A stretch of 64,000 nt of DNA from Yersinia hibernica (GCF_004124235.1 NZ_CP032487.1:248001-312000); one strand, 5' to 3'; shown: positions 9,704-19,760, numbered from the stretch's first letter. Notes: generated by a model not told the origin, from the letters alone. Numbers and translations are program-made.

Positions 9704-9847
9704 AAAATGTTTGTTATACTCTTTCCCTGCGGTGTCTAGTTTAAAACAGGGAAAGAGCCATTGCTGGCTTATTAATCCCGTAAATACCCTCAGATACGCG
9801 CAGTGCGTTATCTGCTAAAATTAGCCGTTGAAACTGTGATCCAGTTT

Positions 9848-9875
9848 GAACTTTTATGGTAATAATCGGTCAAAG
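9848..9875 (+). promoter_or_regulatory. rpoH sigmaE-type promoter
   Basis: GAACTT (9848-9853) and TCAAAG (9870-9875) are 16 bases apart, as in sigmaE promoters (GAACTT-N16-TCTGA). E. coli rpoH has a sigmaE promoter (P3) with the same -35 and, as I remember it, similar flanking bases. The transcript would begin about 100 bases before the rpoH ATG at 9986. The wider ftsX-rpoH gap (9704-9985) probably also holds sigma70 promoters; I could not fix them. Confidence 0.75.
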
Positions 9876-9985
9876 AACACAGTGAAATGATAGGGTGCCC
9901 AGCGCTTGAAACTGCTTATGCAGGTGATAAAATAGTGGCGCTGAGAGAATTTGCACTAAACATGCATGCAATGAGAGGGTTTTGA

Positions 9986-10843
9986 ATGACCAAAGAAATG
10001 CAAACTTTAGCCTTAGTACCCCAAGGTAGTCTGGAAGCCTATATTCGGGCTGCCAATGCCTATCCAATGCTGACTGCAGAGGAAGAGCGGGAACTGGCTG
10101 AACGGCTGCATTACCAGGGCGATCTGGAGGCGGCTAAACAGCTAATCCTGTCTCACCTGCGCTTTGTTGCTCATGTTGCCCGTAACTATTCCGGGTATGG
10201 TTTGCCGCAGGCTGACCTTATTCAGGAAGGTAATATTGGCTTGATGAAAGCGGTTCGCCGTTTTAACCCCGAAGTTGGGGTCCGTCTGGTGTCCTTCGCG
10301 GTACACTGGATCAAAGCAGAAATTCACGAATATGTTCTGCGCAACTGGCGGATAGTTAAAGTCGCGACCACTAAAGCTCAGCGTAAGTTGTTCTTTAACC
10401 TGCGTAAAACTAAGCAGCGTTTGGGCTGGTTCAATCAGGATGAAGTTGAGCTGGTTGCCAAAGAACTGGGTGTGACCAGTAAAGATGTTCGCGAGATGGA
10501 GTCACGTATGTCCGCACAGGATATGACTTTTGACCCATCTCCAGATGATGAAGCTCGTGATGGCCAATCTATGGCCCCGGTCCTGTATTTACAGGATAAA
10601 ACCTCAGACTTTGCTGATGGCATTGAAGAGGATAATTGGGACAACCACGCAGCAGACAAATTGTCTTATGCGCTGGAAGGCTTGGATGAGCGGAGTCAGC
10701 ATATTATTCGTGCTCGTTGGCTGGATGATGACAATAAGTCTACGTTGCAGGAGCTGGCTGATCAGTACGGCGTATCTGCTGAACGTGTTCGTCAGCTTGA
10801 AAAGAACGCGATGAAAAAATTACGTATGGCAATCGAAGCCTGA
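9986..10843 (+). CDS. rpoH: RpoH heat-shock sigma factor (sigma32)
   Basis: This 285-residue alternative sigma factor directs RNA polymerase to heat-shock promoters. It shows region 2 ([33 protein letters not shown], with the core-binding [10 protein letters not shown] near residue 76), the RpoH box around [12 protein letters not shown] that governs chaperone-mediated control, and a region 4 helix-turn-helix near residues 250-275 ([19 protein letters not shown]). A GAGAGGG ribosome site stands before the ATG. In E. coli its translation is set by an mRNA thermosensor in the early coding region; I did not fold it here. A strong terminator follows. Confidence 0.98.
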   Translation: MTKEMQTLALVPQGSLEAYIRAANAYPMLTAEEERELAERLHYQGDLEAAKQLILSHLRFVAHVARNYSGYGLPQADLIQEGNIGLMKAVRRFNPEVGVRLVSFAVHWIKAEIHEYVLRNWRIVKVATTKAQRKLFFNLRKTKQRLGWFNQDEVELVAKELGVTSKDVREMESRMSAQDMTFDPSPDDEARDGQSMAPVLYLQDKTSDFADGIEEDNWDNHAADKLSYALEGLDERSQHIIRARWLDDDNKSTLQELADQYGVSAERVRQLEKNAMKKLRMAIEA

Positions 10844-10872
10844 TACAGCGCTAGCGATGCTGCAATACGACA

Positions 10873-10906
10873 AAAAGGGCGATATTAATATCGCCCTTTT
10901 GCTTTT
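10873..10906 (+). terminator. rpoH-panM bidirectional terminator
   Basis: A perfect inverted repeat, AAAAGGGCGATATT (10873-10886) and AATATCGCCCTTTT (10887-10900), is followed by GCTTTTC. It lies 30 bases after the rpoH stop and just after the convergent panM stop, so it can terminate both. Confidence 0.93.
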
Positions 10907-10913
10907 CTGATTT

Positions 10914-11306
10914 TCACCGCTGCCAGCAATGAGTGCCGCGGCTAAAACCACAGGCGCGCATGAAGCCATCCACCGCTGCCCGGTTTGTAGCTGCCACCTG
11001 ATCGTCTTTTAATTGCCAGTGTTTCACTTGCGCTAACTGACGCAATGTTTCTTCAATTAGATAGAGCCCCACACCACGCCGGCGCGTAACTTCCCTGACA
11101 TATAAATCCTGCAGCTCGGCCTGCGGGCCATCTACGCTAACTTTCACTGCCCCTAACAAGCGCTCATTGAATCGCGCAGCAAAGAGCGGTTTACCGTCTT
11201 GAATCCATTGCTGCCAGAGGGCCGGCTGTTGCTCAGGCCAAATTTTCGCTAAATCGGTAACATCCTGATGAGTAAGGGTTGTTAATCGTTCAATAGTCAG
11301 TTTCAT
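10914..11306 (-). CDS. panM: PanM (PanZ) aspartate decarboxylase maturation factor
   Basis: This 130-residue GNAT-fold protein triggers autocleavage of PanD to create its pyruvoyl cofactor, allowing beta-alanine and pantothenate synthesis, and senses CoA or acetyl-CoA. The GNAT core is visible as LQDLYVREVTRRRGVGLYLIEETL, where RRRGVG is the acyl-CoA pyrophosphate-binding loop. The size matches E. coli PanM (127 residues). It lies between rpoH and livK, as E. coli panM lies in the liv region. Confidence 0.93.
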   Translation of the reverse strand: MKLTIERLTTLTHQDVTDLAKIWPEQQPALWQQWIQDGKPLFAARFNERLLGAVKVSVDGPQAELQDLYVREVTRRRGVGLYLIEETLRQLAQVKHWQLKDDQVAATNRAAVDGFMRACGFSRGTHCWQR

Positions 11307-11727
11307 CGTCGATAGACCGCATAGATATAAGGGTTATAGGGTTGTGGTTTATTGTACTAGATCACGGGTCAGAGAGTTGTGTAAGTTTTTCTGTACGTTC
11401 ACGGGGGAAAATGTTTTTTCGCTACTGCATTTTCCGAGTTTTAACAGAGTAAATGATCACATAACCAGCATAACCCACTATCATTTGTGTGAAATCCATT
11501 CAATTTAATCCTAATTTTATGCTGTTTACACCGCTTGTTTCTGCTTGTCTCAGTTGATTTACAGCATAAAACTCCTGTTTAATAGCATGAAAAATAAAGT
11601 CTTATTAGAAAAAAGCATGACTTTTGAGACTAAATCATTCTTACTTATGAAGAAAACGTTACGGCGCTATAAAACGTTAAGACCAACACAACAAGCACGT
11701 TCACAATGACAGATGGGGAATTCGCGG
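11307..11727. other. panM-livK intergenic region
   Basis: This 421-base AT-rich stretch separates the divergent panM and livK. No protein-coding gene is visible. It has a hairpin-like pair, GGAAAATG (11406-11413) and CATTTTCC (11428-11435). The AT-rich tract from about 11500 could host Lrp binding, since E. coli liv genes are repressed by Lrp with leucine. I could not define operators or promoter hexamers. Confidence 0.5.
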
Positions 11728-12843
11728 ATGAAATTAACAAAAGGTAAAGTGTTGCTGGCTGGGTGTATCGCGATGGCGATGAGCCATGCTGTACTGGCGA
11801 AAGACATTAAAATTGCCATTGTTGGCGCAATGTCTGGCCCGGTTGCCCAATACGGTGACATGGAATTTACCGGTGCTCGTCAGGCTATTGCTGATATCAA
11901 TGCCAAAGGTGGAATTAATGGCGATAAATTAGTCGGTGTGGAATACGATGATGCCTGCGACCCGAAACAAGCGGTGGCGGTGGCTAACAAAGTGATTAAC
12001 GATGGCATCCGTTATGTTATTGGCCATCTGTGTTCCTCTTCAACTCAGCCTGCTTCAGACATTTATGAAGATGAAGGCGTGATTATGATCACCCCTGCTG
12101 CGACTAATGCTGACCTGACCACCCGTGGTTATAAAATGATTATGCGCACCACCGGCCTGGATTCTGACCAAGGCCCAACTGCGGCAAAATATATCCTTGA
12201 AACTATCAAACCTAAACGAATTGCTGTCGTGCATGATAAGCAGCAATACGGTGAAGGTTTGGCGCGCTCTGTTCGTGATAGCCTGAAAAAGCAAGGCACA
12301 GAACCCGTGCTGTTTGAAGGTGTGACCGCCGGTGATAAAGATTTTTCCACACTGGTTGCTCGCTTGAAGAAAGAGAACGTCGATTTTGTCTATTTCGGTG
12401 GTTACTACCCAGAGATGGGCCAAATCCTGCGTCAGGCTAAGCAAGCTGGCTTGACTGCGCGCTTTATGGGGCCGGAGGGGGTGGGTAACTCCTCACTGTC
12501 TAACATCGCAGGTGATGCTTCCGAGGGCATGTTGGTGACATTACCAAAACGCTACGACCAGGTTCCTGCTAACCAGCCTATCGTGGATGCGCTGAAAGCG
12601 AAGAAATTGGACCCAACGGGCCCGTTCGTCTGGACGACCTATGCGGCGTTGCAATCACTGACTACCGCCATGGAGCGCAGTGGCAGCCAAGAACCGGCGG
12701 ATTTAGTCAAAGATCTGAAAACCGGCAAGCCGGTAGAAACAGTGATGGGGCCATTGAACTGGGATGAAAAAGGCGATTTGAAAGGGTTTGAGTTCGGTAT
12801 TTTTGAATGGCATGCGGATGGTTCATCTACCGCAGTCAAATAA
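11728..12843 (+). CDS. livK: Branched-chain amino acid periplasmic binding protein
   Basis: This 371-residue periplasmic protein captures leucine, isoleucine and valine for the LivHMGF transporter. The start is the second ATG of the frame ([24 protein letters not shown]), giving a clean signal peptide cut before KDIKIA and a GGGGA ribosome site; an earlier ATG at 11713 lacks one. Family motifs include [36 protein letters not shown] and [18 protein letters not shown]. It resembles both E. coli LivJ and LivK. Only one such gene is present, directly upstream of livH, hence the name livK. Confidence 0.95.
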   Translation: MKLTKGKVLLAGCIAMAMSHAVLAKDIKIAIVGAMSGPVAQYGDMEFTGARQAIADINAKGGINGDKLVGVEYDDACDPKQAVAVANKVINDGIRYVIGHLCSSSTQPASDIYEDEGVIMITPAATNADLTTRGYKMIMRTTGLDSDQGPTAAKYILETIKPKRIAVVHDKQQYGEGLARSVRDSLKKQGTEPVLFEGVTAGDKDFSTLVARLKKENVDFVYFGGYYPEMGQILRQAKQAGLTARFMGPEGVGNSSLSNIAGDASEGMLVTLPKRYDQVPANQPIVDALKAKKLDPTGPFVWTTYAALQSLTTAMERSGSQEPADLVKDLKTGKPVETVMGPLNWDEKGDLKGFEFGIFEWHADGSSTAVK

Positions 12844-12913
12844 CAATAATATTAGAATCATCAAGTTATAGGGTTGCTTTTGCAGCAATCCGGCCCCTTT
12901 TACCAACTGCACA

Positions 12914-12938
12914 TCCCCCCACGTTTCGGGGGGATTTT
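12914..12938 (+). terminator. Hairpin between livK and livH
   Basis: TCCCCCC (12914-12920) pairs with GGGGGGA (12928-12934) and is followed by TTTT. The stem is 7 base pairs and GC-rich. It lies 70 bases after livK and 75 before livH, so it may act as a partial terminator or 3' protector, letting the binding protein be made in excess over the membrane subunits. Confidence 0.75.
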
Positions 12939-13008
12939 CCGCTCTGCACACAGCAGATTAGATGCAGTGGACTAGGGCCGCCAGGCAAGTGAATCAAAGG
13001 GTTAGGGT

Positions 13009-13935
13009 ATGTCAGAGCAGTTTCTTTATTTCCTGCAACAGATGTTCAACGGCGTTACGTTGGGCAGCACTTATGCGCTGATCGCCATTGGTTACACCAT
13101 GGTGTATGGCATTATCGGCATGATTAACTTTGCCCACGGCGAAGTGTATATGATAGGCAGTTACGTCTCCTTTATCGTGATTGCTGCATTGATGATGATG
13201 GGTATTGATGCCAGCTGGTTATTGATTGGCTCCGCTTTTCTTGTCTCGATAGTGATTGCCAGTGCTTATGGTTGGAGTATTGAACGGGTGGCGTATAAGC
13301 CGGTTCGTAGCTCTAAGCGCTTGATTGCATTGATCTCAGCAATCGGGATGTCCATCTTTTTGCAAAACTACGTCAGTTTGACTCAAGGTTCGCGGGATCT
13401 GGCGTTACCGAGTCTGGTGACTGGCCAGTGGACGTTGGCGCAAGCCAATGGTTTTGCCGCGACCATCAGCACCATGCAGTTGACCATTTGGATAGTGACT
13501 TTCCTGGCGATGTTGGGGCTGACTCTCTTTATCCGCTATTCCCGCATGGGCCGCGCCTGTCGTGCCTGTGCCGAAGATTTAAAAATGGCCAGTTTACTGG
13601 GCATTAATACTGATCGGGTTATCTCGCTGACTTTTGTTATCGGTGCGCTGATGGCCGCAGTCGCTGGGGTCTTACTGGGGCAGTTTTATGGAGTGATTAA
13701 CCCATACATCGGCTTTATGGCGGGAATGAAAGCCTTCACCGCTGCGGTACTTGGTGGCATCGGCAGTATTCCAGGGGCGATGATCGGCGGCTTGATTCTG
13801 GGGGTTGCGGAAGCATTAACCTCTGCTTATCTCAGCACAGAATACAAAGATGCGGTTTCATTCGCTTTACTGATTGTCGTTTTGTTAGTGATGCCGACCG
13901 GGATTTTAGGCCGTCCGGAGGTTGAAAAAGTATGA
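13009..13935 (+). CDS. livH: LivH branched-chain amino acid permease subunit
   Basis: This 308-residue inner-membrane permease has about eight membrane segments and pairs with LivM. Family sequence includes [37 protein letters not shown] at the N-terminus and the cytoplasmic loop [25 protein letters not shown] that contacts the ATPases. The length equals E. coli LivH. Its stop overlaps the livM ATG by four bases. Confidence 0.97.
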   Translation: MSEQFLYFLQQMFNGVTLGSTYALIAIGYTMVYGIIGMINFAHGEVYMIGSYVSFIVIAALMMMGIDASWLLIGSAFLVSIVIASAYGWSIERVAYKPVRSSKRLIALISAIGMSIFLQNYVSLTQGSRDLALPSLVTGQWTLAQANGFAATISTMQLTIWIVTFLAMLGLTLFIRYSRMGRACRACAEDLKMASLLGINTDRVISLTFVIGALMAAVAGVLLGQFYGVINPYIGFMAGMKAFTAAVLGGIGSIPGAMIGGLILGVAEALTSAYLSTEYKDAVSFALLIVVLLVMPTGILGRPEVEKV

Positions 13936-15218
13936 AGCAGCTCAATTTCCTTAACGCCATTATTTCCAGTATTGTTTTGCTCGTCCTCGCCTCGTTTGTG
14001 ATGGGATTGCAGTTGCAGTTAGACGGCACCAAACTTATTGTGCAGGGCGCTTCAGAAGTGCGCTGGTTGTGGATTGGCGCAGCTTGTATCGTGGTTTTCT
14101 TCTTCCAGTTGGTGCGCCCGCTCATCCAGCAGGGGATGAAAAAAGTCTCTGGCCCAGCATGGGTATTGCCCAGTTTTGACGGCACCACCCCGCGCCAGAA
14201 ATTATTGGCTGCGGCCATTATTGTTGCCGCCATCGCCTGGCCGTTTTTGGTCTCCCGAGGTTCGGTTGATATCGCGACATTGACCCTGATTTACGTCATG
14301 TTGGGCTTGGGGCTGAATGTCGTGGTGGGGCTATCAGGCTTGCTAGTTCTGGGCTACGGTGGCTTTTATGCTATCGGCGCGTATACCTATGCTTTGCTGA
14401 ATCACTATTACGGCCTAGGTTTTTGGGAGAGTTTACCCCTAGCAGGGATTGTCGCGGCACTGTCGGGCTTCTTGTTGGGCTTCCCAGTCTTACGTTTACG
14501 CGGAGATTATTTAGCCATTGTGACATTGGGCTTCGGTGAGATTGTGCGTATTTTGCTGCTCAATAATACTGAAATTACCGGTGGGCCGAATGGGATTAGC
14601 CAAATTCCTAAACCGACTCTGTTTGGCTTGGAATTCAGCCGCACGGCAAAAGATGGCGGTTGGGATACTTTCCACAATTTCTTTGGCCTCACTTATGATC
14701 CAAGCGACCGCATCATTTTCCTGTATATGGTCGCGCTGTTGCTGGTCATCCTGACTCTGTTTGTGATTAACCGATTGCTGCGTATGCCGTTGGGGCGGGC
14801 TTGGGAAGCACTGCGCGAAGACGAAATTGCCTGCCGCTCATTGGGCCTTAGCCCAACAAAAATCAAGCTGACTGCGTTTACCATCAGCGCCGCTTTTGCC
14901 GGTTTTGCTGGCACACTGTTTGCCGCGCGCCAAGGGTTTGTTAGCCCTGAATCTTTCACCTTTGTGGAATCTGCTTTTGTACTGGCGATTGTGGTATTAG
15001 GCGGGATGGGATCACAGTTCGCCGTTATCCTGGCCGCTGTGTTGCTGGTGGTCTCGCGTGAATTAATGCGCGACCTCAATGCTTACAGTATGTTGCTGTT
15101 GGGGGCATTGATGGTGTTGATGATGATCTGGCGGCCACAGGGGCTGCTGCCAATGAAACGGCCGCAATTGAAGCTGAAAGTGGCCGATATCAACGCTAAA
15201 CAGGGGGAATCAGCATGA
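13932..15218 (+). CDS. livM: LivM branched-chain amino acid permease subunit
   Basis: This 428-residue second permease subunit has an N-terminal extension of about 100 residues with three extra membrane segments, as in E. coli LivM (425). Then comes the core with [33 protein letters not shown] and the coupling loop [19 protein letters not shown]. It overlaps livH and livG by four bases each, so the three are coupled. Confidence 0.97.
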   Translation: MKQLNFLNAIISSIVLLVLASFVMGLQLQLDGTKLIVQGASEVRWLWIGAACIVVFFFQLVRPLIQQGMKKVSGPAWVLPSFDGTTPRQKLLAAAIIVAAIAWPFLVSRGSVDIATLTLIYVMLGLGLNVVVGLSGLLVLGYGGFYAIGAYTYALLNHYYGLGFWESLPLAGIVAALSGFLLGFPVLRLRGDYLAIVTLGFGEIVRILLLNNTEITGGPNGISQIPKPTLFGLEFSRTAKDGGWDTFHNFFGLTYDPSDRIIFLYMVALLLVILTLFVINRLLRMPLGRAWEALREDEIACRSLGLSPTKIKLTAFTISAAFAGFAGTLFAARQGFVSPESFTFVESAFVLAIVVLGGMGSQFAVILAAVLLVVSRELMRDLNAYSMLLLGALMVLMMIWRPQGLLPMKRPQLKLKVADINAKQGESA

Positions 15219-15982
15219 GTACGCAACCTTTGTTAGCGGTTGAAGGGCTATCGATGCGCTTTGGTGGATTATTGGCGGTGAACAACGTTGGCTTGCATCT
15301 CAAGCAAGGGGAGATTGTCTCGCTGATTGGGCCGAATGGCGCGGGTAAAACCACCATTTTTAACTGTCTGACTGGATTTTATCGTCCGACTGGCGGCACC
15401 ATTAAATTACGAGATCGCCATATTGAAGGGCTGCCTGGGCAGGTCATTGCTCGAATGGGCGTGATTCGTACTTTCCAGCATGTGCGCTTGTTCCGTGAGA
15501 TGACGGTGGTAGAGAACCTGCTCGTGGCGCAGCACCAACACCTTAAAAGCGGCATATTTGCGGGCTTGCTGAAAACGCCCGGCTTTCGACGGGCAGAGGC
15601 TGATGCCTTAGAGCGTGCGGCCAGTTGGCTCGAGCGTGTTGGATTATTGGAACTGGCCAACCGTCAGGCCGGGAATTTGGCCTACGGGCAACAACGGCGT
15701 TTGGAAATTGCCCGCTGTATGGTCACCCGCCCTGAGCTATTAATGTTAGATGAACCCGCCGCGGGCCTGAACCCGAAAGAAACTGATGAATTAAATCAGT
15801 TAATTATGGAATTGCGCGACCAGCACCAAGTGTCGGTATTGCTGATTGAGCACGACATGAAATTGGTGATGGGGATTTCTGATCGTATTTATGTGGTGAA
15901 TCAGGGAACGCCGTTAGCGCATGGCTTACCAGCAGAAATCCGTAATAACCCAGATGTGATCCGGGCCTATTTGGGCGAATAA
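15215..15982 (+). CDS. livG: LivG ABC transporter ATPase
   Basis: This 255-residue ATPase powers the LivHM permease. It has Walker [10 protein letters not shown] near residue 39, the Q-loop RTFQHVRLF, a signature variant [12 protein letters not shown] near 165 (LAYGQQRR instead of LSGGQ, typical of this family) and Walker [14 protein letters not shown] near 180. The length equals E. coli LivG. livF starts 24 bases downstream. Confidence 0.97.
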   Translation: MSTQPLLAVEGLSMRFGGLLAVNNVGLHLKQGEIVSLIGPNGAGKTTIFNCLTGFYRPTGGTIKLRDRHIEGLPGQVIARMGVIRTFQHVRLFREMTVVENLLVAQHQHLKSGIFAGLLKTPGFRRAEADALERAASWLERVGLLELANRQAGNLAYGQQRRLEIARCMVTRPELLMLDEPAAGLNPKETDELNQLIMELRDQHQVSVLLIEHDMKLVMGISDRIYVVNQGTPLAHGLPAEIRNNPDVIRAYLGE

Positions 15983-16006
15983 AAACGGGCGAGGCATAAA
16001 CATAAC

Positions 16007-16708
16007 ATGTTGTCATTTAATCAAGTTTCAGCCCATTACGGCAAAATTCAAGCATTACATCAGGTTAGTCTGCACATCCAACAAGGTGAAATTGTGACCT
16101 TAATTGGTGCCAATGGGGCGGGTAAAACCACCCTGCTGGGGACCTTGTGCGGTGAACCTCGCGCCACTGAAGGCAGCATTGTGTTTGGTGAGCAGGACAT
16201 TACTGATTGGCAGACTGCACGTATCATGCGGGAGGCGATTGCGATTGTGCCAGAAGGGCGCCGAGTATTTTCTCGAATGACGGTTGAAGAGAACTTGGCG
16301 ATGGGCGGCTTCTTTGCTGATCGCCAGCAATATCAACAACGTATTGAGCGAGTTTACGACTTATTCCCACGGCTGTTTGAGCGTCGTGTCCAGCGGGCTG
16401 GCACTATGTCTGGTGGTGAGCAGCAAATGTTGGCGATTGGGCGTGCATTGATGAGCCAACCTAAATTGTTGTTATTGGATGAGCCTTCTCTGGGGTTGGC
16501 ACCGATTATTATTTTGCAAATATTCGATACTATTCAACAGCTACGGGAAGAGGGAATGACTATCTTCTTGGTTGAACAGAATGCTAATCAGGCGCTGAAA
16601 CTGGCTGACCGAGGGTATGTACTGGAGAATGGCCGTATTGTTCTAGAAGATACGGGGTCGGCATTACTGGCCAATGAAGCCGTGCGCTCTGCTTATTTAG
16701 GCGGTTAA
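16007..16708 (+). CDS. livF: LivF ABC transporter ATPase
   Basis: This 233-residue second ATPase of the branched-chain amino acid transporter shows Walker A GANGAGKTT near residue 37, EGRRVFSRMTVEENL, signature MSGGEQQMLAIGRALM near 134 and Walker B LLLLDEPSLGLAP near 155. It is the last gene of the liv operon and is followed by a terminator at 16739-16758. Confidence 0.97.
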   Translation: MLSFNQVSAHYGKIQALHQVSLHIQQGEIVTLIGANGAGKTTLLGTLCGEPRATEGSIVFGEQDITDWQTARIMREAIAIVPEGRRVFSRMTVEENLAMGGFFADRQQYQQRIERVYDLFPRLFERRVQRAGTMSGGEQQMLAIGRALMSQPKLLLLDEPSLGLAPIIILQIFDTIQQLREEGMTIFLVEQNANQALKLADRGYVLENGRIVLEDTGSALLANEAVRSAYLGG

Positions 16709-16738
16709 ACACGGCATTAATATATTTGTATTTTAATT

Positions 16739-16764
16739 AAGGCCCGGCTCAGGGCCTTATTATT
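16739..16764 (+). terminator. livF / fimbrial operon bidirectional terminator
   Basis: AAGGCCC (16739-16745) and GGGCCTT (16752-16758) form a 7-base-pair stem with a 6-base loop. An AT-rich tract follows on both sides. It lies between the livF stop and the convergent stop of the fimbrial tip gene and probably serves both. Confidence 0.85.
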
Positions 16765-16777
16765 TAGCTGATAGACT

Positions 16778-17878
16778 TTATGCCAACGGAGTAATAGTAA
16801 AATTCAGCGTATCACTATAACTTCCTTTATCAGTAGTATCAGTATGGTAAAGCTGTATGGTGGGTGACCAACACATTCTTTCCTCACCCGCGCTATTATC
16901 CGCGGTCAGCTGTATAAATTTTTTATCGACGGGCAATGAAAAATCTGTTTTGATATTTTCATCATTCTTTAGTGCCACTTGATAATTAATAATATTATTG
17001 CCTTGATTTTCTTTTAATTGAAAATACTGACTGTTCGGAGCTAATCCATTTATATTACTCGCACTTATCATATAACGGGTATTGTGTATTCCCATGGCCC
17101 GATAGCTGATACAAAAACGATTTGTGGCCGGGTTAACCAACGGAGTATATAGGCCAACTCCGCCAGTGCTTTTATCGAGTAAATTATCCAAATCAATACT
17201 TTTTAATTGCCATATCGCCGTCGCTAAGCGGAATTTTGGATCAACTGTTACTGCAGATGGTGCCATGTTTGCTTGAGGATCAAAGAATTCACATTGATCT
17301 CCTGAAGGGCTAAATGAAACACCCTTTGATGAAAGTAGAGAATATTGCTGCTCATTAGACATGAGTATGCCACCAACAGTCGCGCCGATTCTGATATTCT
17401 TGAGGGCATTCGCATTAGTGGTAAATGACACATAATAGTGCGTATTATTAAATGCAACCTGATGATTGTTAAATTCAATTTCTTTAATATCTTTATTTAA
17501 ACCCTCACGGCGAATACCATTAAGAGATAGGTCATGAATATGTTGTAGATTAATATCTAAATTTGGTGAGCCATCAGCATTAAAGAAATAGAGTGAAAGC
17601 AGAGCCTTGTGTGAGTGTAATGAGGTGTTTTTCAGGTTTTCATCAGGAATATTGATTAATTCTTTCCACTTAATCCGATGTGCATCTGGATTCTGATCAA
17701 ATAAGCCCTCGACTAGATTTGCCTGAAATGAAACTTTCACACTGCCATCATCTAATAGTGTGGCTGAGCAGTTGGAATAAGATTGGACATAGTCATAAAA
17801 ATAAGAGTTAGCTATTGCTCCCTGGGGCAAGATTAATAGCAATAATCCCATCAATAATTTTGTTATTTTTACCTTCAT
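16778..17878 (-). CDS. CS1-type fimbrial tip adhesin/minor subunit (CooD/CfaE-like)
   Basis: This is a 366-residue secreted protein with a clear signal peptide (MKVKITKLLMGLLLLILPQGAIA, cut before NSYFYDYV). The length matches the CfaE and CooD tip proteins of class 5 fimbriae (about 360). The mature chain has four cysteines (SNCSA, GDQCEFF, NRFCISY, ERMCWSP), enough for two disulfides, and a C-terminal pilin-like strand GSYSDTLNFTITPLA. It is the last gene of the fimbrial operon, where CS1 operons keep the tip gene. I infer that it initiates pilus assembly and carries the receptor-binding domain. The receptor cannot be read from sequence. Confidence 0.75.
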   Translation of the reverse strand: MKVKITKLLMGLLLLILPQGAIANSYFYDYVQSYSNCSATLLDDGSVKVSFQANLVEGLFDQNPDAHRIKWKELINIPDENLKNTSLHSHKALLSLYFFNADGSPNLDINLQHIHDLSLNGIRREGLNKDIKEIEFNNHQVAFNNTHYYVSFTTNANALKNIRIGATVGGILMSNEQQYSLLSSKGVSFSPSGDQCEFFDPQANMAPSAVTVDPKFRLATAIWQLKSIDLDNLLDKSTGGVGLYTPLVNPATNRFCISYRAMGIHNTRYMISASNINGLAPNSQYFQLKENQGNNIINYQVALKNDENIKTDFSLPVDKKFIQLTADNSAGEERMCWSPTIQLYHTDTTDKGSYSDTLNFTITPLA

Positions 17879-17910
17879 TTAGTGTCTCTCCATGACTATC
17901 AACGATGATT

Positions 17911-18429
17911 TTAGCTATTTGTTTCAAATATTAATGTCAGCTGCCCGGAATATTTTCCCGAGATATTCGGCCCACTCGGTGCCAGTGCAGAGATTTGCAA
18001 TAGATAGTCAGTGCTCATTAAATTGTTTTTTCCACTATTCACCGTGAATGTTTCGGGGGTGGTTGATAGTGGCCGCAAAGTTGCCCTATCCTGCCCCCAA
18101 CGTATTTCAGCGGGTGAGAATGCCAGTGCAGCGGAATCATTTGTCTGACGCATTAGCACCAGCGGATTTTTAACTGAAATACGGAAATCCTCTTGCCGAC
18201 GTAGCTTTACTGTTATGGGAATTTCAGATTGATAAACTCTATGATTATCCAAGCGAGGATTGAGTTTGATGCTGGAATACCAGCCACCTTGCGGTTTTTC
18301 TACCTCGATTCGAGGCTGGGCGGTGACTTCTAATGTGACGTCAATATTCCCCAACGACGCAGGAATTCCTGCAGAAACGGCTTGCCAGGGGAAGAGTAGT
18401 AATATGGCTGCTATTTTTATCATGTTCAT
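17911..18429 (-). CDS. CS1-fimbria-associated pilin-like minor subunit
   Basis: This 172-residue exported protein has signal peptide MNMIKIAAILLLFPWQAVSA, cut before GIPASLG. The mature part ends in ISGKYSGQLTLIFETNS, resembling the C-terminal strands of the four pilins upstream (YSGIVKLVIEEE). I read it as an extra pilin subunit, possibly an adaptor between shaft and tip. It has no cysteines. It lies between the second chaperone gene (stop 9 bases upstream) and the tip gene (32 bases downstream). The classic four-gene CS1/CFA/I operon has no counterpart. Confidence 0.65.
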   Translation of the reverse strand: MNMIKIAAILLLFPWQAVSAGIPASLGNIDVTLEVTAQPRIEVEKPQGGWYSSIKLNPRLDNHRVYQSEIPITVKLRRQEDFRISVKNPLVLMRQTNDSAALAFSPAEIRWGQDRATLRPLSTTPETFTVNSGKNNLMSTDYLLQISALAPSGPNISGKYSGQLTLIFETNS

Positions 18430-18437
18430 AATGCTCC

Positions 18438-19091
18438 TTATCTATATTCAGCAGGGCACTGCAAGCTAACAATTTTATCGTCAATCATCCCTTGTAGATG
18501 ACCGACAGATAATTGCCGGCGTTGGTCGGGATAGAGATTAAAATCGGCTAGATCTGCTAATTGAGTTTTAAGCTGATGCCACTGTAGACGGGTATTTCCG
18601 GTGTTTTCTAATACTAAATTTCCATCGCGGCAGTGGTGTGCCCATTGCTGTTGAGATGAGGCGGGCAAATGCCGCACCAGCCCCATATAACTGAGTTGTA
18701 CACCCACAACTGCCCCCGGCCCCCCGGCAACTTTAAGTGTATTTTCAGCCGCGACTGATAATCTATAAACTTGCTCTTTATCTGGCGATCGCAATGCTTT
18801 AATTATGATTCTTGCACTTTGTCTTGGGCCGAGTGTTAATTTAGAGGGGGCGGCAAATAGCATTGGTTGAATTTGTTCTCCAACCGGAGTTAATGACTCT
18901 TGCTCAGGGGATACGCCGGGATTATTGACCTGAAATAATTGCACCCTGATGTACTGGGTTTTTGTCCCGTGATTAATGACATTGACCACGGCATTGGGTT
19001 GCTGTAATTCCAATACATGTGGTTGGATGTCGATGGTAGCAAAGGCATTCATTGGTAATAAACTAGCGGCAATTAATAGTAAAGGTTTCAT
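18438..19091 (-). CDS. CS1-type fimbrial chaperone, second copy
   Basis: This 217-residue periplasmic protein has signal peptide MKPLLLIAASLLPMNAFA, cut before TIDIQPHV. An immunoglobulin-like chaperone fold is suggested by VVNVINHGTKTQYIRVQLFQV, LTLGPRQSARIIIKALRSPDKEQVYRL and the paired cysteines HHC...SLQC of domain 2. It resembles the neighbouring 226-residue chaperone along its length but is clearly divergent. Its start overlaps that gene's end by 29 bases. It may serve a particular subunit, such as the tip or the 172-residue pilin; that is inference. Confidence 0.8.
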   Translation of the reverse strand: MKPLLLIAASLLPMNAFATIDIQPHVLELQQPNAVVNVINHGTKTQYIRVQLFQVNNPGVSPEQESLTPVGEQIQPMLFAAPSKLTLGPRQSARIIIKALRSPDKEQVYRLSVAAENTLKVAGGPGAVVGVQLSYMGLVRHLPASSQQQWAHHCRDGNLVLENTGNTRLQWHQLKTQLADLADFNLYPDQRRQLSVGHLQGMIDDKIVSLQCPAEYR

Positions 19092-19743
19092 TATTAGCCC
19101 GCCCGCTGAGTTGTTTGACGGATAAAGTTACGGGAGCACCTCGGTACAAATTCAGACTATCTGCCAGCGCGGTATTATCCGGTGATTTTAGTTGTGCAAA
19201 TTTGCTGTGAACATTACCTGTGGAACTGAGTATTAGCCCATCAGCTGTGCATTGATGTTGCCAATGATGGGTCTGCTCAGCTGCGGGCGGAACATGGTGG
19301 ATAAGAACACCATAGCCAATACTGATGGTCATTGGCGCGTGGATTTTACTTTTATCCCCATTACCCACCGCTTTAATATTAACGACCGGATCGATATACA
19401 AGCGATATAATGTCTCTTGTTCAGGAGACTTTAAGGGAAGTAACTTGATATCCCGTTTTTGTTTCGGCCCTAAAGTAATGCGGCTGGGATTGAAAATTAT
19501 CTCAGGCTGAGAAATATCGCTAATCGGTGTTTTCTTCTCCGGATTCATTCCCGGGTTTTCTACCCGTTGTAACGCGATATTTAAATAAAGAGGTTTATCG
19601 CCGCTATTATAAACCTGTATTGTCCGATGTTGGCTCATGGCTTCTACAGTGGTGCGAGTCGGAATCGCCATTAACTGCCCGTAAGCTGTGGTGACAGGGG
19701 CCAGTAATAAAGCAATAATGGGGAGTGAATTTTTATATTTCAT
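19063..19743 (-). CDS. CS1-type fimbrial chaperone, first copy
   Basis: This 226-residue periplasmic chaperone of the CooB/CblB type has signal peptide MKYKNSLPIIALLLAPVTTAYG. Conserved stretches are RTIQVYNSGDKPLYLNIALQRVENPGMNP, FNPSRITLGPKQKRDIKLLPL and EQETLYRLYIDPV, with two cysteines in domain 2 (WQHQC, TINC). Such chaperones hold pilin subunits by donor-strand complementation until handed to the usher. It lies 17 bases after the usher stop. Confidence 0.82.
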   Translation of the reverse strand: MKYKNSLPIIALLLAPVTTAYGQLMAIPTRTTVEAMSQHRTIQVYNSGDKPLYLNIALQRVENPGMNPEKKTPISDISQPEIIFNPSRITLGPKQKRDIKLLPLKSPEQETLYRLYIDPVVNIKAVGNGDKSKIHAPMTISIGYGVLIHHVPPAAEQTHHWQHQCTADGLILSSTGNVHSKFAQLKSPDNTALADSLNLYRGAPVTLSVKQLSGRANNETFTINCR

Positions 19744-19760
19744 GATTGTTTCCGTCTGTA

